Shown here: in pieces, positions 34,575 to 48,260 of the stretch
Position numbering within the stretch: the stretch's first letter is position 1
How the letters are laid out: each line of letters begins with the position of its first letter
Assembly (NCBI GenBank): GCA_023101725.1
Contig: JALJCO010010193.1
Location: forward strand, 62,001-126,000
Direction: 5' to 3'
DNA: 64,000 bases
Source of the DNA: Atherinomorus stipes
Taxonomy: Eukaryota; Chordata; Actinopteri; Atheriniformes; Atherinidae
Notes under the pieces: generated by a model
Seen by the model: the letters and a program-made list of their open reading frames with translations, nothing else
What the model was told of the DNA's origin: nothing
The model's database searches: none
Program-made: the position numbers and the translations under genes

Positions 34575-35033
34575 GCGGGACGGACCTGGACACACCTGGG
34601 ACATATCTGGACGCACCTGGATGCACCATGGACGGATCTGGGACAGATCTGGACGCACCTGGGACATATCTGGACGCACCTGGATGCACCATGGACGGAT
34701 CTGGGACAGATCTGGACGCACCTGGGACATATCTGGACGCACCTGGATGCACCATGGACGGATCTGGGACAGATCTGGACGCACCTGGACACACATTGAA
34801 TGGATCTGGACGCACCTGGGGTGGATCTGGGACGGATCTGGACACACCTGGGGTGGATCTGGGACAGATCTGGACGCACCTGAAAACACATGGAGTGGAA
34901 CTGGACGCACCTGGACACACATGGAGTGGAACTGGACGCACCTGGGATGAATCTGGGACGGATCTGGACGCACCTGGGATGAATCTGGGACGGATCTGGA
35001 CGCACCTGGGATGAATCTGGGACGGATCTGGAC
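34575..35033. repeat. Minisatellite GGATCTGGGACAGATCTGGA type, left part
   Basis: A 63-base higher-order unit (ending CACCATGGACGGATCTG) is repeated three times, then shorter 27-31-base units follow. The hAT at 35034 interrupts it; it continues at 35773. Confidence 0.95.
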
Positions 35034-35248
35034 CAGAGGTTGTGCCAGACTTTTTCGTTGTCCGTCATTTTGACTGACAGGGTCATAAAAATCCAGTCAT
35101 CATCTATTTCTAACCCGTCACTTTAATTAAAATATATACATATAATAATGGCATATTCGGTCGCATTTTTCCATTAAATGCTTGGTTGCTCAGTTGGTGC
35201 CGAAGACTGATTACTTTTTTGTCCCTCATCTTCCACTGCATCAGTCTT

Positions 35249-35282
<34 letters not shown>

Positions 35283-35772
35283 TTATACTGGTATGATCCC
35301 CGAGGGGAAATTAGGGCTCTGCATTTTACCCATCTCTGTACTCTGTGAGTATCAGAGAGCAGTGGGCTGCTACTTAAAGCGCCCGGGGAGCAGATGGTGG
35401 GGGGTTAAGGACCTTGCTCAGGGGTCCACAGTGGTTCACCCAGGAGTCGTGTCGGGGAATCGAACCCGGGTCCTCCGCGCCCAAGCCCACGACGCTACCA
35501 CTGGGCTATCCACTCCCTTTTTTCACCTCTTTTGTCAACACTATCTTCATTATTGGGCTTTTTGAAGAAGCTTCGGACACTCGGCTGCCATGACATTTTT
35601 CCGAGTGAACCCAACAGGCCATGCATCAAGAGAGACAATATGCTAACTCGCCATCTAGTGGTCAGGAGTGTAAATTGCAATCTGTCAAAATGACTGACGG
35701 CCTTCAGATTTTTCTGTCACCGTTTAAAAAAAACGGTCAATGACGGAAAATATTCGGTTAACGCGACCCCTG
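35034..35772. mobile_element. hAT-like element inserted in the minisatellite
   Basis: Ends CAGAGGTTGTGCC and, inverted, CAGGGGTCGCGTT; ATCTGGAC flanks both sides (35026-35033, 35773-35780). Removing the element and one 8-mer restores an exact minisatellite unit. TCCGTCATT lies near both ends. Confidence 0.8.
35251..35515 (-). mobile_element. tRNA-derived SINE (minus strand)
   Basis: On the minus strand: TGGATAGCCCAGTGG (A box), GGTTCGATTCC (B box), GAGCAAGGTCCTTAACCC in the body, and a 31-base poly(A) (T run 35251-35281). This is a typical teleost SINE. It sits inside the 35034-35772 hAT. Confidence 0.85.
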
Positions 35773-35940
35773 ATCTGGACGCACCTGGACACACATGGAG
35801 TGGAACTGGACGCACCTGGGATGAATCTGGGACGGATCTGGACGCACCTGGACACACGTGGAACGGATCTGGACGCACCTGGGGCAGAACTGGACTCACC
35901 TGGGATGGATCTTGACGGGGCTGGGACGGATCTGGGACGC
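35773..35940. repeat. Minisatellite, right part
   Basis: Continuation of the GGATCTGGACGCACCTGG array after the hAT insertion. Confidence 0.9.
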
Positions 35941-36096
35941 ATGTGTCCTGTGTCTGATGTCAGTCACCCCACCGACTGTAACAGCCGCTACTTGCTCCGG
36001 AAGCCACGCCCCTGCCGCTGCCACACGGACCCAGTGGAAATCCACCTGGACACATGCAGGGTAGTGGGTCCCGAGGACCGGAGCCGAGAAACACTG

Positions 36097-36855
36097 ACCT
36101 AAAGCACATTTATTTATTTGACGTATTTCCAGTTTATTTACATATTTACTGTTTCTCACATTATTCTACTCGTCTGAAAGTTCAACATTCACATTTTAGC
36201 TTTTTTACATTTCCTTTCATTTCTCATGTTCACTCATAAGGCATTCACTTACAGCGTTTACCCGGCCGACATTGACTCTGTCTTGGCGGGCCGCTGCAGT
36301 ATTAGCCTCGCGCCGTCAAGACAATGACAACTGAATGTTTTTATATGGACAATGGTGATATCTAGAAGCACAGCAGCAGTCTGATACTCTTATGTCAGAC
36401 ATCTATTACATGTCTGAGCGGCTCCTGGTGCGAGTTGATGGTGCTTGTGAACCGGGTGTGAATCGGCCATCAGGCTGTAGAAATATCATAAACCTCATAA
36501 ATAAGGAGGATAAAGTCTTTATATTGGATTTGTTCACCACAGTATCAAAGCACCCACACAACTCAATGAGATGATGCCAGATGGGGATTTGAATGTGTCA
36601 TGAGTAATGGACAGAAAGTTTGTTGTCGCTGTCTGTACGAACCTCATGACTGCTTCCACCCAGGCTCCTGAAGGTGGACGTTCTTGGAAAGCTAGTGAAA
36701 GAGCTCAGTTTGGAGAGGCAGTGATTTCTTTTTTTATATATCATAATGTGGGAAACAATAACAGGGGAGGTGGAGGAGAAAAGGGTTAAATACGGTCGTT
36801 TTCCGGCCGGACTTGACCACGGTGCTAGAGTGGATCTTCTCTGTCCTCCTGCCAG
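36097..36855. other. Intron sequence before exon w12
   Basis: AT-rich; no exon or clear element seen. Confidence 0.5.
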
Positions 36856-37003
36856 GCTTCAGAGTTGGCCAGTTTCATCCAGAGCAAGAGAGATTTGGGC
36901 TGCCGAGCGAACTACGTCCAGGTCATTGACGAGGGCATCACCACACACAGCCATGCTTCCAAAGAGTTCTGGAACGTTCTTGGGGGGCACTCAGGTTATC
37001 AGA
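36856..37003 (+). CDS. svil: Supervillin exon w12 (end of gelsolin-like repeat 1)
   Basis: Acceptor cctcctgccag, donor CAGA|GTAAGG; enters phase 0, leaves phase 1. It encodes [18 protein letters not shown] and [19 protein letters not shown], the helix that closes the repeat and the linker to the next. The upstream 3.8 kb intron carries the nested hAT/SINE/minisatellite complex. Confidence 0.94.
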
Positions 37004-37090
37004 GTAAGGATTTGACCCGGTCCCTGGGAAGGGAGCATTGCTGAAGGTCTGTAAACCAGCCTGACGGCCTGATTACTTTTCCTGTGAAAG

Positions 37091-37236
37091 CTGCAGGCTC
37101 TCCGGATGAAGACGAGCTGTACGAGGGGGCCATCGTGGAGACCAACTGCATCTACCGCCTGGTTGATGAGAAACTGGTTCCAGATGATGATTTTTGGGCC
37201 AGAATGCCTAGTTGTTCACTGTTGAACCCAAAAGAG
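37091..37236 (+). CDS. svil: Supervillin exon w13 (gelsolin-like repeat 2, first half)
   Basis: Acceptor cctgtgaaag, donor AAAGAG|GTGGGT; enters phase 1, leaves phase 0. It encodes [19 protein letters not shown] and [20 protein letters not shown], ending NPKE. The intron before it is only 87 bases, typical of compact fish introns. Confidence 0.94.
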
Positions 37237-38471
37237 GTGGGTACCCAGAACACCACTTCACTAATGCAGAACCATGCAGATCCTCTCTCAGCGCCGTCTC
37301 CAGTTTTACCTTTAGAACATCTAGAAACCACAAGAAAACCTGGAGTCTGAAAGTGATGCACTCTGTTGGGAAGATCAGGAACTGTGAGATTTTAAAGACC
37401 CAGTGGAGCCTGGTCATCACTTTGAGATGGAGTGTTCCTAACTTTAGCAATATCGCAAAATAAAAGATGGCTGAGTGTCAAAGATTAGATTGTGGTCTAA
37501 AATCTGGGGGCTTGGTAGGTAAGTGGTTACAGAGGTCCAGGCAAACAGGGTTTGAGTCCCCTGCATGTAGCACAGGTACCATCCCATCCAGTACTTGAGT
37601 TGAGGGGGGATGAGGGAGGATGGCATCCCCCCCAAAATAAAACAATGAAAATCATCCCCCCTGTAAAACTGCCATCACTCCATTCCATCCCCTCCCTTTT
37701 AACAGTAAATCCTGGAAATATAACCAATACTTAAGCCCCATTTCCACCAGCGGGTCTGGGTCGGGTCGGGCCGGATCGGTCCACATTTTTTTTGCGTCTC
37801 CACAGATAAAAACTGGGACGGGTACCCTTATATCCGACCCGACCTGGAAATCAACATATCTGTACCAAAACCCACCCGATCCGTCCTGGCCCGACCTGAC
37901 CCGACCCAGACCCGCTGGTGGAAACGGGGCTTTATATAACCGTTTTGTCATCAGAAAATAGTATGCATGACGAGTAAAAGAAATAAAATCTGAGGGCACA
38001 GGGGCACGCAAACATGCAATGACGCAACATGATTGGTTGATGCCCGATGCCAGAGGGCACATCAGGGACATCTTTATCTGCGCTGCAATGTCAGCATGAC
38101 CAAACGAGCAGCTGGACAACGCCATGTCTGAGACTATTTTAAAAAGATGACAATCACAGGTGAGCAGTGACTCAAGACTCAGAATCTCAATCATTACTTT
38201 TGATCAATCTAAACAAAAGTCGCTAAACTCGCCACAAGTTGCCGATTTTAGCCCAAATTACACAAAAACAACTTACTGTGTTGAAATCATTTCGTCTCCC
38301 ACAGTTACCCCCCCCCTTACATTCAAGGCAGATTAAAGAGAATCTCCAATGAGTTTTTCCATCTGCCCTGAAACATTTTTACAACTGGACTACTGATCCC
38401 ATCCCACAGGACTGTGTACAGACTGTGGAGTTGTTGCCTGCATCCCCTGATTTCTCATGTTTTTGGTGCAG
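37237..38471. other. Intron w13-w14
   Basis: Apart from the MITE at 37734 nothing clear. A 180-codon minus-strand open frame crosses that MITE and is rejected as a gene. Confidence 0.5.
37734..37931. mobile_element. Short Harbinger/Tourist-like MITE, 198 bp
   Basis: Arms of about 44 bases, AGCCCCATTTCCACCAGCGG at left and CCGCTGGTGGAAACGGGGCT at right, with TTA on both sides (37731-37733, 37932-37934). A 3-bp TTA duplication points to the PIF/Harbinger superfamily. Confidence 0.82.
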
Positions 38472-38647
38472 GTCTTGGTGTTCGACTTTGGCAGCGAGAT
38501 GTACATTTGGCATGGGAAAGAGGTGACCCTGGCTCAGAGGAAAGTGGCTTTCCAGCTGGCCAAACATCTGTGGAACGGCACCTTTGACTATACAAACTGT
38601 GACATCAACCCGCTGGACCCAGGAGAGTGCAACCCTCTCATACCAAA
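38472..38647 (+). CDS. svil: Supervillin exon w14 (gelsolin-like repeat 2, second half)
   Basis: Acceptor ttggtgcag, donor CCAAA|GTATGG; enters phase 0, leaves phase 2. It encodes [18 protein letters not shown], then [20 protein letters not shown], and [14 protein letters not shown]. The VFDFGSExYxWxGKxV strand-turn-strand is the gelsolin repeat signature; the rest is specific to supervillin. Confidence 0.96.
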
Positions 38648-38739
38648 GTATGGAAGCATTCACAACTCCCTCATTCACACAACAGAGCAGATCTCTGCTG
38701 GATCTGAAACCCTGTCACTGTCCTGATGTCCCTCTGCAG

Positions 38740-38890
38740 AAAAGGCCATGGCCGGCCTGACTGGGCTGTGTTTGGCAGACTCACTCAGCACAATGAGACA
38801 ACCCTGTTCAAAGAGAAGTTCCAGGATTGGAGTGAGTCCAGGAAAGCGCCCAGTCCTACAACTACCAACGACCACATGGCTGATCACAAG
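38740..38890 (+). CDS. svil: Supervillin exon w15 (inter-repeat linker)
   Basis: Acceptor cctctgcag, donor CACAAG|GTAACA; enters phase 2, leaves phase 0. It encodes [17 protein letters not shown] and [11 protein letters not shown], which are conserved in supervillin, then a Ser/Thr/Pro-rich tail ([18 protein letters not shown]) that shows no conservation I can recall and is probably a flexible linker. Confidence 0.95.
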
Positions 38891-40561
38891 GTAACACAGT
38901 CCTACATCCACAGTTTGTAGGGTGCTACAGGAAGGTTACTGCTTATTCAGGTAAAAACTGGGGTACCGTGTTTCTAAAAAATGGGTAACAAAACATATGT
39001 TCCTTTCTTCGACTCTTCATGTTACTTTTCACAGAGACAGATCCGACCATAGACACTTTCTTTAGGTGTGTGGCTCTGTGCAACATCGTCTTTCCAGCAG
39101 CAACACAACCTCTGAGCTCTCTACCACACAGTATGTGACAGATGGTGTATTCTAGGTGGCTCGTAATTCCAAACGCCCAGGAGTAGGTGGTGTCATTATC
39201 AGGTAGTTGGTGTTGGAGTGCAATGTCTGTCACTATAAACAAGGGGAAGAATTTCATGGCGGCCACGCTGGCCTTGGCCATTGTAGAAGAAGAAAGAAGC
39301 GCCTGGCAGGTCAAATTCAGCCTGAAAATTGTTAAAGTGTCATAACCTGCTGTTTTATATACACAATCCTTCTTAAATTATCTTCAAATGAATTTTTAAT
39401 TATAGTTGGGTGGGAGGAAAATTTAATGAGCTCATTTTAACCTCTTTTTATCACCAACTTTTGTTTGTCGCGAGAATACGTACGAGAATCAGACCTGTCT
39501 GTGAGCGCGTTCACGAGGCAAACGTCAAAGACAAAACAAAGTTTTATCAGGACAGAGCAGGTGAAGGAAATGATGTCCCAACCGAGAAAAACGTGATAAA
39601 AACGTAACAGTATGGTTGATGGAGAGGATCCGGAGTAAAAGGGCTGGACTCTGCTGAATATAAGGAGCGGACGTCTGACGTGAAGTTAACCAAACACTGT
39701 TAGTTTCTGTAGCTACATTAGCAACTTGTCCGTTCGTCAACCACCGTTAACTGGTCTCTGACACAAAAGATAATAAGTTACACAGCAGCAACACTTACCG
39801 ACTGCACATCCTCACTGATAAATATAATCCACTGCTCCCTGGTAAAGCTGTCCCTCCTGTTACACTGAAAACTGAGGAATTTCTGCAGAAGCAGCTCAGC
39901 ACGGCTATCTCTCTCCTCCTCCTTGTCGTCGTCCTCCTCTCTGACAAAGATGGTCATAACGTTACTCAGCGGCAGGTAATCAGCTGATTTCAGGTGGTGC
40001 TAAAGAGGCTAGCTTAGCAGCTAGTGGCTTCTCTAGTTAACGTCATCCAGAGAAAGAAATTCAAACCGCGTACTGTGGAGAGCGCGCTCTTGTAGCCGAT
40101 TCTGGTGAGAAGAGAGAGCCCACACTCTCCGGACTTTCTGGCATGTTTTAACTGAGGTCCTGTTCCAATACACACGTTTTAACGTGAAAAAGTGGGATTT
40201 CCGGGTGATGACTCCTTTAAAACATCAGCTCCATATACGGTAACTAGACAGGATGTTGTCAGGCCTCGCTGGAGCATTTTTCTGTCTGCCCACCTACAGA
40301 CATTCATTTGTCTGATTTCCACAACAAAAAATTTCCTCTTGCAGACTTTTAACACTCATGAATCAACTTAAAGGTTAAAAGTCATAGACACAGATGTACA
40401 TGCACATTTTGCATTACACTACTTTTCATAAAGGGTAACTAAATAAAGTAGCAGATTACCATTTTTCAGAACTAAAAAGTAACGAGCAAGAGTTTTGTTA
40501 AAAGTAACTTCCCCATCGCTGCCGACCTCAGAGAGTTTCTTGCTGGTGATTGGACAGTCAG
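38891..40561. other. Intron w15-w16
   Basis: No exon or complete element recognised in 1.67 kb. Confidence 0.5.
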
Positions 40562-40886
40562 ACACAAGCTGAGATTCAGACTCCGTCCTCTCCACTGTCC
40601 TTCCAGGAGCAGCCCACCTCTGGTCAGGCTCAGCCCTACAATGCCTCCCTGATGCTGGCCATCCAGCAGGCTCCAGTATGCACCAAGCTGGACGGGTTAA
40701 ACGTGGGCCGGGGCTACGGCCTGGTGGAGGCAGAGGAGTGGCGCAGCTACAAAGTCAGCACTCTGGCCGTGGAGGTGTGGCACATCCTGGAGTTCGACTA
40801 CAGCCGCCTGCCTCGCCAGAGCATCGGGCAATTCCACGACGGCGACACCTACGTGGTGAAGTGGAAGTACATGATCAGCACGGCAG
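40562..40886 (+). CDS. svil: Supervillin exon w16 (gelsolin-like repeat, largest exon)
   Basis: Acceptor gacagtcag and donor GGCAG|GTCGGT; enters phase 0, leaves phase 1. The first AG (four bases upstream) would give a TGA in frame, so the second is used. It begins with a poorly conserved Gln/Ser/Pro-rich stretch, then LNVGRGYGLVEAEEW, VEVWHILEFDYSRLP, and FHDGDTYVVKWKYMISTA. These match the supervillin middle gelsolin repeat (core residues about 579-687). At 325 bases it is the longest exon here. Confidence 0.95.
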
Positions 40887-42292
40887 GTCGGTTCATGCTC
40901 CGCTCTGATCATTAAAGTAGAACAAGTTGGTTTGTTAAAAAGTGAACTAAACGAGTTCCAAGCTTGCAGAAAGTCATACAAAGACTGAACAGTAGACAGG
41001 AGGGGTGTGTATTGGAAAGATTCTGGAAAACAACATCTATCACTGTACAGAGCAGATATATTACAATACGTTGCAATATATCGTGATATTATTAAATTGT
41101 GATATTGTGTTTACAGCATGTTACACACTTAAGTAAACACTTAAAAGTGTGTGTATGGTAGCTGGTGAGATGTGCTGCTGCAGCGTCCTCTGTCAGCAGA
41201 CTCGCATCACTTACGTCGATTGATCTCCTTCCAACAGCACAGTTTCCACACATGCATTTAGCCGGTTGCAACTATGGCAAAGAAGCAACAATTCTGATGA
41301 ATAGAAGGTTAAACTATGACCTTGATCGTAGACTCAGAAAGCAGACTGCTAATAGTTATGTTATGTTGATGACCCCTCCTTTCATTCCTTTTTCTCTTCC
41401 CTGTACGATCCCTCAGATAAAACATTAATTATAGGAGGAGACTTCAACTTGCTATGTGATCCTGGAATAGACGGGTTTAGTACTGCAGAAATTTAAGTTT
41501 GGCAAGCTTCAAAAACGGTTGAATAAGTAAAAAAAAGAGAAACTGTTGAACAATACATGAAGGCAGCAGCGTAAATATCAATGGTGCAGCTGGTGCAGCT
41601 GCATTGGGGTCCTGACACCGTCAGGGGCCCATTAAGGAATGACAAAAATAAGCAGATCTCGGTCAGATTTAGGGAAGGATAGGAAAAAAGCTCCACTTCC
41701 CGGCTTCTGTTGTTGTGTCTGTGGAGCAGAAACAAACTGGTTCAAGGAGGAGATCTGGTGTTTTGGATCAGACTGTTGCTGCATAAAGAAGGCACCACCC
41801 CTGGTTTCAGCGGTGTTCTCTGTTTCTGTATCACATAGACGGCAGAAACTCCCTCGCTGCAACGGAGCAGCTCACCCCAGCTGTATCAAATTAAGCCTGG
41901 ATGAACTACTGTCTACACGAGTTAATGCAAAGTCCCAGTCATTGTCATCCACAACCCTGCCAACTTCATCCTCCCATTCTTTTCTAATTTTATCAATAGG
42001 TGTTTTGCTAGAATGGGAGATTCAGGTGTAGATTTTTCACATAAAGCCTTTCTGATTCACGGGTTTGTCCAGAATACAATCAATTATTGAATATGTGATT
42101 TAACAAAGTCGCAGACTTGGAAACATCAGAACAGATGGGATCCTGGTAGGTTGAATTTTTTACCAAATTCACAGAGGTCTGTGAGCCTGAGAAGGCCTGA
42201 GCGCTGCCTTAATGAGTAGGCTGTGTCTGCACTGGAAGGGAGGAAGAGATGAAACCCTGGAGATGAAACGCACATCTAAGCTGAGACCATGT
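40887..42292. other. Intron w16-w17, first part
   Basis: Holds hAT-like ATATATCGTGATATT remnants near 41070, a LINE endonuclease scrap (separate entry) and otherwise unidentified sequence. Confidence 0.45.
41355..41480 (+). pseudogene. L1/Tx1-like endonuclease fragment
   Basis: In frames broken by small indels: DDPSFHS, then LIIGGDFNLLCDPGIDGF, the GGDFN box of an apurinic endonuclease of L1-type LINEs. Too short to be functional. Confidence 0.5.
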
Positions 42293-42838
42293 TTTAAAGG
42301 TAGAGTCCGAAGTCCCTCCAGCGTTTCTGTTTGCAAACAACAGTATTCAAACTTAGCGCTCCTCCCTCTCAGGCTAATGGCCGCCTCGTTCTTCAGCCTA
42401 TTCAGCTTCAAGCTTCTCCTTCAGAGCTCAGAAGCAGGTACAAGCCAAACTACGATTAACCTGGTTTTCCAAACTGCATTATCTGAAGCTCTTACCTTTT
42501 CTTCGGTGCATATACGGTGTTTCCTTTCTTTCTTTCTTTTTCCTTCGAGAGTTGGAGTGACTGGTGTCTGCTCCAATCATGAGCTTATTTCCACACAGCG
42601 TCGTGCTCTTAGCTCTGTCATTGGCTGCCGATATAAACAGAAATCTCCACCCAGAAACGTCCCTAACACACCAAAACCATGCAAAAGAGCGAATTACAGG
42701 CAGGGGGAGAGAGAGTTGCGTTCAAGAGCACCACGGCACGCGAGTAGAAGCCCAAAGACAGGGTTTGAGATGGATTTCACTTGCTCAAGTCTAACGTTTA
42801 TTTTTTAGGAGGGGAACTTCGGACTATACCTTTAAAGG
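42293..42838. mobile_element. MITE with TTTAAAGGTA ends
   Basis: TTTAAAGGTAGAGTCCGAAG at left and CTTCGGACTATACCTTTAAA at right. A 198-codon open frame crosses it and is spurious. Confidence 0.72.
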
Positions 42839-44111
42839 TGGAGACAACAATTGGGTTGCATGTGAGCTGAGATGGCTGGAAAGGCAAGTTTGAAGTAAGC
42901 GGAGCTAAAAGTGAAGTAGAACATGATTTAACTTCCGATTTGCACCAGATAAGTTCAGGTTCATGGATCCAGAGGCATTTTGTGTATGTTAGCTGCCCAA
43001 TAGTAAGACTTTAAAGGGATAGTACACCCACAGAATGATGGTTCTTCATCTTTTACTCATCCTCATGCTGAGCAAGATTCTGGAGCATTTTTTTAATATC
43101 TGAAATGCAGCCAGAGAGCCGGGGGGGGGGGTTGTAAGTTTTCCCCCAACTTTCATATAATGGTGACCGGCGCTCGAAACAAAAAGAAGTGACAACTTTC
43201 TTCTTGTTCTCGGGGCCACGAGAACAAAAATGACAATTTGTTCTCACGGACGTGTTTGAGGACGGCTTGTTCTCGACTCCTCGGCTGAGCAGAACTTTCT
43301 TCTTGGGGAGAAGTAATGTGTGATTGGTCTGACATGTCAGGTGGGCGGGGTTAACAGACACTTGAAGCTGTGAGTTTTCACCTCATTTCTGCAGATGCGA
43401 CGTTGAACAGTAGTTTTGATAAACAGCAGATAGAGGTGGTGAGGAAGTACGAACACGTAAACTACACACGTGGCATTTAAATACACGGACACCACCACGT
43501 GTGCAACTCCATCCTGCCACGGACGAAGTTTATGTAAATAATCACTAGGTGAACACGGTCACCCCCCCACATGCGCCCAGTCTCAGAGCTTCTTGTGGGG
43601 TGTGAAATTTTATTTTTTATTTAACCTTCATTTAACCAGACAAAGACATTAAGAACAAGATTGTTATTTACAATGCCAGCCTGGTAAGTGCCACAGGCAC
43701 CTGCAGGGACATGGCTGGACGAAAACAAACTTTTTTCTTGTTCTTGCAGCCTCACGGACAAAAACAAAGTTCTTGCTTCTCGTGGAGGATGGAACAAGTT
43801 TTAGTCCTGATTGATGCCTTTAAAAAGGTTTATCATCACCAAGGTGCCAGACAAGAAGCATGGCATGATGGGTAAAAGCAAAGAGCCGTCTAAAGACCTG
43901 CGTAACCTCATTAATGCAAACACGTGCATCACCGTTTTCTTCCGCCCTCGTAGACATGAGAGTGGTGCTCGTGGAGATCAGGACGATGTTCAGCATGCAC
44001 TTGTCATCAGTCCGTCTGGTCGGTCCAGACATCTCTGCACCTCTGCAGCGGAGTCCAGGTGAATGCTGCAGGACTCTCTCTCATCTCTCCATCTCTGCTG
44101 TGTGTCATCAG
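42839..44111. other. Intron w16-w17, last part
   Basis: Contains a foldback terminal fragment at 43012, a widespread fish repeat motif near 43610, and paired TTCTTGTTCT-rich segments (43195, 43735). No exon supported. Confidence 0.45.
43012..43160. mobile_element. Foldback terminal fragment
   Basis: AAAGGGATAGTACACCCACA and GCTGAGCAAGATTCTGGA match, in inverted orientation, the right end of the foldback at 46725-47476. Confidence 0.7.
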
Positions 44112-44266
44112 TGGGGAAGAGACAGAACCCAGAGGAGGAGAAGACAGCAGGAGCTGGGAAGGAGAAGTGCTGCTACTTTTTCTGGCAGGGCCGCAACTCC
44201 ACCATCTGTGAGAAAGGAATGTCGGCTCTCATGACTGTGGAGCTGGACGAAGAGCGAGGAGCACAG
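44112..44266 (+). CDS. svil: Supervillin exon w17 (gelsolin-like repeat, actin-fold core)
   Basis: Acceptor gtgtcatcag, donor GCACAG|GTCTGT; enters phase 1, leaves phase 0. It encodes a charged insert ([15 protein letters not shown]), then [16 protein letters not shown], and [22 protein letters not shown] is the usual xxWxG turn of a gelsolin repeat. Inverted copies of the same foldback family flank this exon and the next (see findings). Confidence 0.95.
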
Positions 44267-44639
44267 GTCTGTTCTCATGGTGTGCTCACATGATGCAATG
44301 AAATGCCATACAAGATGGTTGTATTCTCACACGTGTCTGAAGTTTGTTTGGCATCATGTTAGCCATACAATTCCATCATCCCACCATCACCTCCTCACCC
44401 TCCCAAAAGCTCACTCACACAAGCTGGACCACACTTTCACTGATTATTATTTTACTGATATTACTATCATTAAAATTCATGATGGCAGATGTGGAAAATA
44501 GGAGAAGAATTTTCTTTCCTTGCGTCGGAGGAATAGATCCTTTGTTTTGTGTTTTCACGGATCATGTTGATGTAATCTTTCCAGGATAGCAGCTGGTCAA
44601 ACATGACCCCTCCATATTTCTAGGATGGTACCTGCTTGA

Positions 44640-46724
<2,085 letters not shown>

Positions 46725-47476
46725 CAGAGATCCGAGGGGGGGGGGTGTTCATTATCCCCCAACTTTCATATAATGGAGTTCACTGGCGACTGAACCAAAA
46801 AGGTCCATAAAAGTCCACAAAAACTTGTCAATATTCCTCCATTCTGCTCGTCCAATGTAATCCAAGTGTCCTGAGTGGGTAGCGTCCAGAATTTACTGGA
46901 AACCATCATTTAGTAGATTTTTAGAGCCTAAACAGTAGAACATGTAGCTGCCGCAAAGCGTGCCCCTGCGAGTCACGACACTACGGAAGCCGCGGCGTTC
47001 AGAGCCTACTCTGCCAATAATGCAAGCGTAGAAGAAGAAATTGGCTGTTTACATTGTGCTAAGAGCGAACAAGCTGCAGACAAACATGAGGGGTTGGATA
47101 ATGATTTAAAACAAAGAAAGAAAGAAAAAGAGAACGCACAATCTTGTGTGCCGCGGCTTCCGTAGTGTCGTGAACTCTCATGGATGCGCTTCGTGGCAGC
47201 TACATGTTCTAATGTTTAGGCTCTAAAAATCTACTAAATGATGGTTTCCAGTAAATTCTGGACGCTACCCACTCAGGACACTTGGATTACATTGGACGAG
47301 CAGTTTGGAGGAATATTGACCAGTTTTTGTGGACTTTTATGGACCTTTTTGGTTGAGTTGCTGCTGAACTCCATTATATGAAAGTTGGGGAAAATGAAAA
47401 CCCCCCCGGATCTCCAGAGTCTTGCTCAGCATGAGGGTGAGGAGGGGATGAAGGACCATCCTTCTGTGGGTGTACA
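46725..47476. mobile_element. Foldback element, second copy, left-truncated
   Basis: Arms at about 46740-46930 and 47220-47440 are reverse complements and share AAAAGTCCACAAAAACTTGT and GAGTGGGTAGCGTCCAGAAT with the 31742 element. The outer left end is missing. Confidence 0.82.
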
Positions 47477-47593
47477 TAAAACATAAAAAACACCAAATCT
47501 AAAGTGAGTGATGTAACATAAACACGGGTTTGTGGGTGAAACTTGTCCATGCAGGCAGCCTCAGGTCTCTGTCCTCCATGTCTCCATGTCCAG

Positions 47594-47801
47594 ATGACTG
47601 GCGTCTGTACTGTGCTCGTGGGGAGGTGGAGGTGGAGGGCCACCTGCTGGAGGTGGCCTGTCACTGCAGCAGTCTGCGCTCCAGGGTCTCCATGGTGCTG
47701 CTGAGCGTCAGCCAGGCCCTCATCTACCTGTGGCACGGCTGCAAGTCCCAGACACACACGCAGAAGGTGGCTCACGCCGCCGCCAGCAAGCTGAAGGAAC
47801 A
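47594..47801 (+). CDS. svil: Supervillin exon w19 (gelsolin-like repeat)
   Basis: Acceptor ccatgtccag, donor GAACA|GTGAGT; enters phase 1, leaves phase 2. It encodes [56 protein letters not shown], and [15 protein letters not shown] is the gelsolin-repeat turn. The exon is GC-rich compared with its introns. It starts about 120 bases after the second foldback element. Confidence 0.95.
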
Positions 47802-47867
47802 GTGAGTGAAACGTTGCTTCTGGAGTGCTGGAGCCGTCAGCTGCTAACAGCCTGCGTCTCCCTGCAG

Positions 47868-48001
47868 CTGTCCTCTGGAAACCGGTCTCCACAGCAGCAG
47901 CAGAGTGACCATCCATGAGTGCGACGAGGGAGCTGAGCCGCCGGGATTCTGGGAGGCTCTCGGCAGGAGGGACAGGGTCGTCTATGACTGCATGCTCCAA
48001 G
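47868..48001 (+). CDS. svil: Supervillin exon w20
   Basis: Acceptor tccctgcag, donor CCAAG|GTGGGA; enters phase 2, leaves phase 1. It encodes [20 protein letters not shown] and [18 protein letters not shown], both close to the supervillin family sequence. The intron before it is only 66 bases. Confidence 0.95.
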
Positions 48002-48121
48002 GTGGGACATCTGATCGTCTGCATGAGGGATGCCCCCAAATGAAACCGAAAACCAAAAATGAGCACACCAAGGCCGAAAACCGAAACACTGAAAGAAATT
48101 ATGTAATTATAAGAACCGTGT

Positions 48122-48260
48122 GTTGGCCCTGCGACAGACTGGCGACCTGTCCAGGGTGTACCCGCCTCTCGCCTGATAATAGCTGGGATTAGCTCCAGCA
48201 ACCCCCGAGACCCTGAACTGGATAAGCGGCACAGACAATGACTGACTGACTGACTGACTA
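48122..48260 (+). mobile_element. RTE LINE 3' end with (GACT)n tail
   Basis: CCTGCGACAGACTGGCGACC, TGTCCAGGGTGTACCCGCCT and GGATAAGCGGCACAGACAAT followed by GACTGACTGACTGACTGACT: the classic short 3' tail of fish RTE elements. Confidence 0.8.

Larger units (their letters stand above)
33455..36096. mobile_element. Large hAT-like element holding further insertions
   Basis: Left CAGTGTTTCTCATCTCTGGT and right end (reverse complement CAGTGTTTCTCGGCTCCGGT) agree over about 45 bases; flanking 8-mers GCCTGAAG and ACCTAAAG match at 6 of 8. Within it lie the minisatellite, a second hAT and a SINE. Confidence 0.65.

Noticed and set aside
42212..42808. 198-codon open frame as a gene
   Set aside because: It overlaps a MITE with clear inverted ends and shows no domain.
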